Program-made: the position numbers and the translations under genes | Virus record (IMG/VR): IMGVR_UViG_3300036770_003657 | Location: 186,001 to 250,000 of that record | Reading direction: 5' to 3' (one strand) | Source: a virus | DNA length: 64,000 bases | In this document: positions 57,238 through 64,000 of the stretch, in pieces | How the letters are laid out: each line of letters begins with the position of its first letter | Position numbering within the stretch: position 1 is the stretch's first letter | Notes under the pieces: model-generated | What the model was told of the DNA's origin: nothing | The model's database searches: none | Seen by the model: only the letters and a program-made list of their open reading frames with translations

Positions 57238-58751
57238 TAACCAAAGCTTACCAATTGACCTAATACAGTATAAGTTCCTGCTACATTCAATATGCTAAAA
57301 CTCATTACATCTTTCTTATTACTATTGCCTGTTGGGGCACTGCTACTACCTTGCCAGTTTATAGTTTGTGCTACACCACCTATTTGTAGTGCGTTACAAA
57401 TATAAGCAGTAGCACCTTGATTAAGAACCAAGGTAATGTTAGTGGCCGTACCAGCAGCCAAGTTTAAATTAGTCAAGTCAGCAGTAAAATCAGCACTAAT
57501 TGAACTGTGAACAAATACTTTATTAGTAGCACAATCATGAGTAACTACACCTGTGGCAGTGCTCTTTGATTCAAATCCATCATCAGGCACTGCTGTCAAA
57601 TAGCCTGCGCCGGAGTGATCACCCCAACCATAAGCAGTATCCCAGTTACCTACCTTGGTAGTTGTTATACTGGCATCAGCAGTGTTTAAGAATGGATCTA
57701 AAAAGTTTATACTACCATCTGTGGCAAAACTCCATTTTTTCTGTATAAATGCTGGAGTAGGAGTGGCTCCGTCGTCACCGTTAATACTAATAACTACTGC
57801 TGCTGCACCATTATCAGTTTCTATTGTATTAGCAGTAAAGGTAAAGTCACCAGTGCTTGCACCACCTAAACCAGTAGTACTGTTTATGCTAGTACCATCA
57901 CTAAATGTAATAGTAGTATCAACACCTGCTTGACCAATATTAACAGTGTCAGTCCGAGATCTACCAATATTAACTGTTCCGTTAACATCATCTAAACCAT
58001 TTCTGCCTCCATCAATCCATACATCTCCTGGTAGTCTGCCAGAAACACTTGCATCTGAACCTGTAATAAAGAATGGTGTTGTTTTGTTACTACCGGTAAC
58101 ATGATCGTTAGTTATGGGAGATATTTCTATGCCATCGTTCCAGGCAACAGATAATTCAGGTCCTGTACCTATATTATTCCAACTTGGACGCAAATTAACT
58201 CCATAATCTCCAAATACAGTGGGGTCACTGCCATTGCCGTAGGAGTTGCCTGGAAGAACTAGTTTGCCATCGGTATTAAATGTCCATTGGTTATTATTTG
58301 ATTTAATATATACAGTAGGATCAACTCCGCTGGCTACCCTAAGGTTGCTGTTTTCTCCACCTATTATTAACTCAGCATTTGAGTTATCAATAGCACCACC
58401 AGCACGTAGATGTATATGTCCTGGATCAGTAGGATCTACAATAAGGTATTGATCGTTACCGTAACTACCAGCACTATAGTGTAGAGCAGAGTCTGGAATA
58501 AGTTTGATTGTGTCAGCACCGCTACCGTCTCCTGCGTCACCATTGCTACCATATAATACGCCAGGCTCTAATACCTTGCTACGAAGGTGTGTCCTAACTC
58601 CGTCGTGTATGGTCAATACGGGTTTATTTGTGGGTCCGTTGCCGTCTATATAGATCGCCGCCTCGCCAAAGGGGCGGATTTCATCGTCGTTGGTATTGTT
58701 AACTTCTCTGCCTTCAACTTGGCTTACATTTATTCTTCTTACTCGTGTCAT
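57237..58751 (-). CDS. Putative tail fibre protein
   Basis: 504 residues, Gly/Asn/Thr/Asp-rich and beta-type. HLRAGGAIDNSNAELIIGGENSNLRV, then TFNTDGKLVLPG and repeated WSFATDGSINF segments are features of phage fibre shafts. No catalytic motif is visible. Overlaps the preceding gene by 1 bp. Receptor binding is inferred. Confidence 0.72.
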   Translation of the reverse strand: MTRVRRINVSQVEGREVNNTNDDEIRPFGEAAIYIDGNGPTNKPVLTIHDGVRTHLRSKVLEPGVLYGSNGDAGDGSGADTIKLIPDSALHYSAGSYGNDQYLIVDPTDPGHIHLRAGGAIDNSNAELIIGGENSNLRVASGVDPTVYIKSNNNQWTFNTDGKLVLPGNSYGNGSDPTVFGDYGVNLRPSWNNIGTGPELSVAWNDGIEISPITNDHVTGSNKTTPFFITGSDASVSGRLPGDVWIDGGRNGLDDVNGTVNIGRSRTDTVNIGQAGVDTTITFSDGTSINSTTGLGGASTGDFTFTANTIETDNGAAAVVISINGDDGATPTPAFIQKKWSFATDGSINFLDPFLNTADASITTTKVGNWDTAYGWGDHSGAGYLTAVPDDGFESKSTATGVVTHDCATNKVFVHSSISADFTADLTNLNLAAGTATNITLVLNQGATAYICNALQIGGVAQTINWQGSSSAPTGNSNKKDVMSFSILNVAGTYTVLGQLVSFG

Positions 58752-58765
58752 TTATCTGCCCCTAA

Positions 58766-59506
58766 TTAATCGTATAATTCTGAACCGTAGAACACTTTTG
58801 CGGCCCAATGTATTTTTAGTGTTTTTTCTTCACCGTCTATCCTGCGATAACTGATGGTGCCTTCATTTTGTACTACCCAGAGGTCATCGTTATCACCGTC
58901 GGTGCCACCACTGGCAACTTCGCTGTGGGTGATGTTTTCTTCACCGTCGTCGTCTACAATGTGTATTGTGCCTATTATTGTTGATTCGCCAGTATAGGCA
59001 TGGTAATCTATAATAGCACCTCTAAAATTAGTACCACCTCCAGGTAAACTATTTTTATCCCACCATACTTGTGGTTGTGCTCCTGTTGTAATTCTTAGGT
59101 AAACTGTGTTGTCTTCTGTCTGTGAAACATAAGAATTATTATTTTCATAATAGAACCAATACTCTGTTGCTTGGATACTTGAAAACCAACCTGGTAGATA
59201 TGTTATATTATCAAAAGATATCTCAAAAGTAGCACCACCGTTATCATATATTGGTTGTAATATTGCGTCTAACTCTAGAGTACGTTTTACAAAAATTTCA
59301 TAGTTAGTTGTAGTGGTTCTAGCACTAGCACCTGTGTAATCGGTGGTTATTCTTTCTGTGACTGAAATGGTGTTATTGCCTGTAACTTCTTCGATTCTAC
59401 GATCTTCGCTAGCTGTTGATTTTACACTACCAACACCGGCTGCTGTGGTCATTGATGTACCATCTGCGAATTCTAACCCATCTTGAACTTTAAATTTGTC
59501 TGCCAT
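58766..59506 (-). CDS. Putative fibre/adhesin protein
   Basis: 246 residues. Starts MADKFKVQDGLEFADGTSM, a fibre N-terminal type, followed by Thr-rich beta segments (RTTTTNYEIFVKRTL, DNTVYLRITTGAQ) and an acidic C-terminal region. No further domain recognised. Between two fibre genes. Confidence 0.7.
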   Translation of the reverse strand: MADKFKVQDGLEFADGTSMTTAAGVGSVKSTASEDRRIEEVTGNNTISVTERITTDYTGASARTTTTNYEIFVKRTLELDAILQPIYDNGGATFEISFDNITYLPGWFSSIQATEYWFYYENNNSYVSQTEDNTVYLRITTGAQPQVWWDKNSLPGGGTNFRGAIIDYHAYTGESTIIGTIHIVDDDGEENITHSEVASGGTDGDNDDLWVVQNEGTISYRRIDGEEKTLKIHWAAKVFYGSELYD

Positions 59507-59516
59507 TTTATTTTCC

Positions 59517-61373
59517 TTATATTGCTATAATTTGTGCAATAACCTTAAATCTTACTGTTGCAATACTATTAGGTACTGTAGCATTTAATTCTAAATTACT
59601 ACCATTGATTACGGTATCCAATGTGTAAAGAGGAGTAGCACTAGTATGAATAACTGCATAAACTGTTGACTTATGACTAGTATTAGAATTTAGGGTTAAC
59701 AACACTTCACAGGTATGTGTATCACCAGTACTAAGATCACGACCCCTTACTATTAACTTAGCTCCATCTACTGAATTTGTTGGTATATCCCAAATAGTTA
59801 CAGTGGCACCACCATCTACATTTCTATTTTCTATAACAGGTAATATGTTATTAGTATCAGTAAACTGAGCTACATCATCTTGTACTAAGTTCTTAAGAAA
59901 CTTCACTGAATCTAAAACTGTATTTGCCAGTGCAGCAGTACCAACTCCTACATTAAAAATAGTGTTACTGACACCGTTTGGACTGCTATTAATACTAGTT
60001 ACTATTAAACGGCCTGTATTAGAAGTATTATAATAACCAATAATAGTATCACTAATCTTTAAATTGCTCAGTGTTGTAAATAATGTAGAACTATTGTCAA
60101 CATTACTAAACAATACAGTGTTATCGGTTCTCCATTCAATATAATTTACATCAGGAGCACTGCCTGTAAGTTCTTGACCTATTTCAAGTTTATTATCTGG
60201 ATTTACACTTACGATGGTATCTCCTAAATAAATTGAACTAGAGCTTAGATATAAGTCTCTAAACCTTTTAGTTGGGCTACCTAAATCATAAGTTATGTCT
60301 GTGGTAGGTAATATATCTTGTGCTACACTGGCTAAATTTGGTACAGATGGTTTATTCTTAATAAAGTCACTAGCAGTATTATCACTTTGGCTCCAATCAC
60401 TTTGTAGAGCAGCTGGAGTTAGACCAATATTACTCTGTGCTACTAGTTTTTGTGTAGGTGTTAGTGTTTGTACATCATCAAATCTTACTCTATTGCCTAA
60501 GGCTGTAGTTGTTGTAGTAGCAAAATTTTCATCATCCGCTACAGCAGCAGCTAATTCATTTAAGGTATCTAGTAAGCCTGGTGCTCCATCAATGATATTA
60601 CTTATAGCATTATCAACATAAGTTGTTGTTGCATATCCAGTTAAATTAAGTGGAGCACTCCATTGTAGTTCACCTGAACCATTTGTTGTCAAGTAATTAC
60701 CACTACTTCCATCTGTTGTGGGCCAATTTAAGTTATTAATCTTAATGCGGCCTGTACCATTAGATAGTATTTCAAAATCACCATCAGTAGTAACTGCACT
60801 AATTTTATTTGAGTATAATACACCTAAACTATCAATTTTAGTGACAGATCTTAGTGTTCCTGTGTTATCTACAGTTTGAAAATCAAAACTTCCTGGGCAA
60901 AAATTTGTTCCTACAGATGAATCTACTTTAACACTTAATACTGCGGCTGTGCCAAATGTATTTCCAGCTTGACCTATAAAAGCTATATCAGCTATATCAT
61001 CTCCCACTTGCACTGGTTGAGGATTAGTAAAAGTTCCTCTACTTCTATATAATACAATATTATTCGCATCTACATTATCATGACGTTGCATTAGTCTTAG
61101 AATTGGGGTAGATACATATGCATTTTGGTTTATATCTAAAGATCCAAGTCCCAGATCAGATCGGTCACCAATTGTGACTCCGTTAATCGGAGTCATTATG
61201 TATCTATTGTCTACCAGAGCAATTGGATATGGTGTTTCAGATGGTATGCCGCCTACCGTACTACCGTCACCTACATATATTTTTTTAGTATCTGTCGTAT
61301 AAATTAACTCACCTTCAGCAGGAGTTATTGTTAATCGTTCTGCGTCTGTTCCGCGTCTTATTTTAAATGCCAT
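59517..61373 (-). CDS. Tail fibre with Mtd-N-like N-terminus
   Basis: 618 residues. It opens with FKIRRGTDAERLTITPAEGE and YTTDTKKIYVGDGST, the typical fibre N-terminal anchoring pattern (major-tropism-determinant-like). The shaft is Asn/Thr-rich; the C-terminal part is beta-rich (TVYAVIHTSATPLYTL). It may be a main receptor-binding protein. Ends 2 bp from the next gene. Confidence 0.78.
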   Translation of the reverse strand: MAFKIRRGTDAERLTITPAEGELIYTTDTKKIYVGDGSTVGGIPSETPYPIALVDNRYIMTPINGVTIGDRSDLGLGSLDINQNAYVSTPILRLMQRHDNVDANNIVLYRSRGTFTNPQPVQVGDDIADIAFIGQAGNTFGTAAVLSVKVDSSVGTNFCPGSFDFQTVDNTGTLRSVTKIDSLGVLYSNKISAVTTDGDFEILSNGTGRIKINNLNWPTTDGSSGNYLTTNGSGELQWSAPLNLTGYATTTYVDNAISNIIDGAPGLLDTLNELAAAVADDENFATTTTTALGNRVRFDDVQTLTPTQKLVAQSNIGLTPAALQSDWSQSDNTASDFIKNKPSVPNLASVAQDILPTTDITYDLGSPTKRFRDLYLSSSSIYLGDTIVSVNPDNKLEIGQELTGSAPDVNYIEWRTDNTVLFSNVDNSSTLFTTLSNLKISDTIIGYYNTSNTGRLIVTSINSSPNGVSNTIFNVGVGTAALANTVLDSVKFLKNLVQDDVAQFTDTNNILPVIENRNVDGGATVTIWDIPTNSVDGAKLIVRGRDLSTGDTHTCEVLLTLNSNTSHKSTVYAVIHTSATPLYTLDTVINGSNLELNATVPNSIATVRFKVIAQIIAI

Positions 61374-61375
61374 TT

Positions 61376-61939
61376 CTAGCTCCCTAAATCAATTGGACCT
61401 GCATCGTGGTTAATGTTTACAGGTTGAGTTATAGTTCCATTATCAATATCAATTGATAATAATATCCATTCTATTTTTGTTGCTACATTAGTACCTATTA
61501 TAGTACCAAAATCAAAACCAATTAAACTTTCAGCAATTGAATTAAATTGTCTTACAATGCCTAATTGATCGGTAGTATCAGTTATTTGGCTTAAATCTGT
61601 TGGTATAAATGGTTTATCTGTTAAATCATCATAGTTACCACTAGTAGCCACACTGGCAAAGTTGGGCTTACCAGTTAGATCTGCATAATCACCGCTAAAG
61701 CGTTCTGGTATAATATTCCAACTTATATTGCCATCACCATCATTGGCTAAGTATCCTTCAGCATTGGGTGGTAATTCTAAAGTTTTTATATAGGGTAAAT
61801 TGCTCCAAGTATTAATACCGTCACCAATTTTTACCCTACCACTATCAATTTCAAAACCAGGTTCACCTTGACTCAGAACAGGATTAACATTGTTCCAAGC
61901 AATTGATGAATCTCGTCTTAGTTGTATTAAATTGGCCAT
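61376..61939 (-). CDS. Short fibre protein with C-terminal FDFG domain
   Basis: 187 residues. N-terminal LIQLRRDSSIAWNNVNPVLSQGEPG and the repeated GDYADLTGKPNF and GNYDDLTDKPF are fibre hallmarks. The end, FDFGTI..., then LSIDIDNGTITQPVNINHDAG, is also the C-terminal domain of the neighbouring gene at 61948. That domain may be a trimer cap or attachment module. Confidence 0.8.
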   Translation of the reverse strand: MANLIQLRRDSSIAWNNVNPVLSQGEPGFEIDSGRVKIGDGINTWSNLPYIKTLELPPNAEGYLANDGDGNISWNIIPERFSGDYADLTGKPNFASVATSGNYDDLTDKPFIPTDLSQITDTTDQLGIVRQFNSIAESLIGFDFGTIIGTNVATKIEWILLSIDIDNGTITQPVNINHDAGPIDLGS

Positions 61940-61947
61940 TTTAATAT

Positions 61948-62244
61948 TTACTCTATATTGCCTGCATCATAGTCTATTAAAGTGGGATCTGTAATATAGC
62001 CTAAGTCTATAGTGCTTGTTAAAAATAATAATTGTAAAGGACTTGTAATATTATTAAGTTGAATTTTACCAAAATCAAACTCGTTTACACTGTTAGCACC
62101 ATTTATGGCAGCAACATTAAATGTTAAATCTTCTACAATATTATCTAAGTCTTGAAAGTTCTTATTAATTTTATCAAATGCTGTACGAATTGGATCCCCA
62201 TTACCCTTATCAGCCTGTCCAATATTAACTATTCTTACGGTCAT
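61948..62244 (-). CDS. Small fibre protein, RTAF motif plus FDFG domain
   Basis: 98 residues. GNGDPIRTAFDKINKNF is the RTAF..N..F motif and the C-terminus FDFGKIQLNNI, LTSTIDLGYITDPT, DYDAG is the same domain that ends the previous gene. It is thus a hybrid of the two small-fibre modules with no shaft. Starts in the stop of the next fibre gene. Confidence 0.75.
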   Translation of the reverse strand: MTVRIVNIGQADKGNGDPIRTAFDKINKNFQDLDNIVEDLTFNVAAINGANSVNEFDFGKIQLNNITSPLQLLFLTSTIDLGYITDPTLIDYDAGNIE

Positions 62245-64000
62245 TACATTCTCCCTACAGCCACTTCAATAACACCTGTACCTAAGCTATCTTTATCTTC
62301 AAGAGCTTTACCTATAATTGATCCTAATACTGGGTTGCTGGCCTTAATAGCATATCCAGCAGTGGCACTAGTTGTCAATAAGTCTCCTTTTCTTATCCTG
62401 CCTATTACACGACAAGGCACTCTACCCTGTAATGCTATACATACTGTATTAGGTTGATCAGCAAGTTTATTATTCATAGTATAAGCAGGATCAGTAGTCA
62501 CTATACCTGCTACTCTTGTGTCAGCAAATATGTTTGTACTAGTAGTTTCTCTAGAACCACCAAATATTAATACTACACCTGGTTCATATTTTCCATCACT
62601 AGTATACCATTCTGCCAAGTCAGCATAAGTGGCCTGTAAACTACTACCATCAGTTAGAGCCCAAGCACCAGTAATAGTGCCAGCTATACTTGATCCACCT
62701 GTACTTATTTCTGTTAAACTTGTTAAACTAGTATGAGTATGTTCTGCACTAGCAGCTCCTAGACTATTATAACTTATGGTTACAGCATTAGAACCATTAA
62801 ATGATGAACCACTATTCACACCAGATCCATCATCACTAAATGTTAACGCATTGGCTAGACTAGCCGCAGTACCCACGCTTAGGTCACTAACATTGGCCCA
62901 ACTTGGGTCACTATTAGCTCCATTAGTTCTAAGAATTTGTCCTGATGTACCTGGAGCCAGTAATGCAGTAGCATTAGCAGCTGATTGATATAATATTGAA
63001 CCTTGTACACCACCGTTAATATTATTTGCACTTTCGGCACTGGTAGCATGTAGACTAGCACTATCTCCAGCAGTCCATTGACCCATATACACTACTGGAG
63101 TGGCCGTTATATCGTCACCACTAAATGTAAGTACAGGTATTCCATCATTTGTTTCTATGCCAGTTAGTTGGGTACGTCCATTATTTTTTCTTTGAACTAT
63201 TGTATTGGCTGTAGCATTTGTAGTATACTCTACAGCAGCTTGAGTACTATTTTCTTCCTCCGTTAATTGTAAACTGCCCCACACATATCTTCTAGCAGGT
63301 ATTACACCAGCATTAGTTAAGCTATCTCTAAAACCTTTTTGAAACACTGTAGCGAATGGTATACTGGTTGGAGAGCTAGCAGTGCTAGTTTCATTCCCTA
63401 GTACTGATCTTGCGGCAACATCATCTATATCACTGTGTGCTACACCCTTACTTTTTATTCTAACAAATCCGCGATCTACTTCAAAGTTAAGATCACTAAA
63501 GTTAGCTAATCCACAATCTTCTTGATCTTTATCAGTTTTAGCCCAACCATTATCAGCGTCATCTTCTGGAAATGTTTCAGCTAGCCTCATTGATAATTTG
63601 CTTTGTAATATACCGGCATTGACATTTACGTCAGCATTAACTATAGATCCTGCACGAATTTGTTGATTAAGTTCTAGTTTGTTTAAACTAATAACAGTAG
63701 CACCTGTACTGTGTGATCTTGTAAATCCATTATTAAATTTTGCATTAATATCAGCATCTTCTAAGCTCAACCTTGTTACTATTTGAAGATCATTGCCAGT
63801 TTTATTACCGTAATAGAAAACTTCTTCATCTATTAATACATATCCTTCAACTGGGAAATCACTAGCATCAACTAAAGTTATTTCATTAATAGATCCAGTA
63901 GCTGGTATAGCTACATTTAGTGTACTTGTAGCGCCACTAGTTATGCTTGATTCTAAGTCTCCTGCAACTTTGGCACTTGCAAATCCTTTAATTACTTCAC
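62244..64000 (-). CDS. Large fibre protein, 5' part beyond window
   Basis: The frame is open to base 64000, so the TTG at 63770 is not a real start. Upstream residues (ASDFPVEGYVLIDEEVFYYG) are typical fibre N-terminal sequence. The shaft is Ser/Thr/Asn-rich; the C-terminus (DLAEWYTSDGKYEPG, RVAGIVTTDPAY, RVPCRVIGRIRKGDLLTTS) is a conserved fibre tail, resembling G2-type self-cleaving chaperone ends, but the active site was not verified. Confidence 0.8.
   Translation of the reverse strand, partial: EVIKGFASAKVAGDLESSITSGATSTLNVAIPATGSINEITLVDASDFPVEGYVLIDEEVFYYGNKTGNDLQIVTRLSLEDADINAKFNNGFTRSHSTGATVISLNKLELNQQIRAGSIVNADVNVNAGILQSKLSMRLAETFPEDDADNGWAKTDKDQEDCGLANFSDLNFEVDRGFVRIKSKGVAHSDIDDVAARSVLGNETSTASSPTSIPFATVFQKGFRDSLTNAGVIPARRYVWGSLQLTEEENSTQAAVEYTTNATANTIVQRKNNGRTQLTGIETNDGIPVLTFSGDDITATPVVYMGQWTAGDSASLHATSAESANNINGGVQGSILYQSAANATALLAPGTSGQILRTNGANSDPSWANVSDLSVGTAASLANALTFSDDGSGVNSGSSFNGSNAVTISYNSLGAASAEHTHTSLTSLTEISTGGSSIAGTITGAWALTDGSSLQATYADLAEWYTSDGKYEPGVVLIFGGSRETTSTNIFADTRVAGIVTTDPAYTMNNKLADQPNTVCIALQGRVPCRVIGRIRKGDLLTTSATAGYAIKASNPVLGSIIGKALEDKDSLGTGVIEVAVGRM

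Noticed and set aside
63768-63770. TTG at 63770 as start of the last fibre gene
   Set aside because: The frame continues to base 64000 with fibre-like residues, so the real start is outside the window.
1-64000. tRNA genes, CRISPR arrays, insertion sequences, integrase
   Set aside because: No cloverleaf-like, repeat-spacer or transposase sequence was recognised by eye; a tRNAscan or repeat search was not possible.

Overview
The window is part of a T4-like (myovirus) tailed-phage genome. The diagnostic genes are a family B DNA polymerase (gp43-like), sliding clamp (gp45-like), clamp-loader ATPase (gp44-like), a T4 RNase H-type 5'-3' nuclease, a DsbA-like late-transcription protein, a GroES/gp31-like co-chaperonin, PhoH, ThyX, a DUF2452 protein, and a long block of tail-fibre-type proteins. 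The DNA is AT-rich and genes are packed with 1-50 bp overlaps, mostly on the minus strand. Many small genes resemble conserved unknown genes of T4-like phages of aquatic bacteria. No photosynthesis gene is present. Vegetative sigma-70-type promoters and lipoprotein and GH19 lysis genes point to a Gram-negative host. A few genes (the BPSL0761-like protein, the secreted HExxH protein) recall betaproteobacterial relatives, but the host cannot be named from the window.

Layout. 1-5372 (+ strand) is an unusually AT-rich accessory cassette: a partial Rossmann protein, an SDR, a Rossmann/beta-hydroxylase fusion, a methyltransferase, an SGNH hydrolase and a radical SAM/SPASM-like enzyme. 5327-28346 (minus) is the nucleotide and replication region: ThyX, a VWA/MoxR pair, RNase H, QueE, FolE, QueD and DpdA for 7-deazaguanine DNA modification. 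Methyltransferases, a HIT protein, a glycosyltransferase and two oxidoreductases are interleaved there, followed by clamp, DNA polymerase and DsbA. A secreted HExxH protein at 28407 reads the other way from a promoter that overlaps the dsbA promoter.

28752-38498 (minus) holds nine consecutive genes, most of whose products begin with a similar short basic-amphipathic N-terminus followed by an L-x-E site. This resembles the T4 capsid-targeting sequence removed by the prohead protease, so the block may encode head-packaged proteins, including two different putative nucleotidyltransferases. 39187-42770 carries ClpA, peptide deformylase and DnaJ. 42828-46548 is an envelope and lysis block (GH19 endolysin, spanin-like proteins, lipoproteins, membrane proteins). 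phoH (+) at 48013 follows a structured leader with two mutually exclusive pairings. 48726-51543 has DUF2452, gp44, a small zinc-finger gene, the co-chaperonin and a PolIII-alpha-like fragment. 51543-64000 encodes fibre and adhesin proteins: He_PIG-type Ig repeats, a LamG-like domain, an Mtd-N-like fibre, paralogous small fibre proteins and an embedded DUF616 glycosyltransferase.

Regulation visible in sequence: five near-consensus sigma-70 promoters (for vwa, moxR, gp45, dsbA and the HExxH gene) and six T4-late-type boxes (GATAAATA or TATAAATA) placed 15-55 bp upstream of minus-strand genes, most of them in the virion, head and lysis blocks. No tRNA, rRNA, CRISPR array, insertion sequence or integrase was recognised. 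There is no gene-free stretch longer than 300 bp; the longest is 47864-48012.
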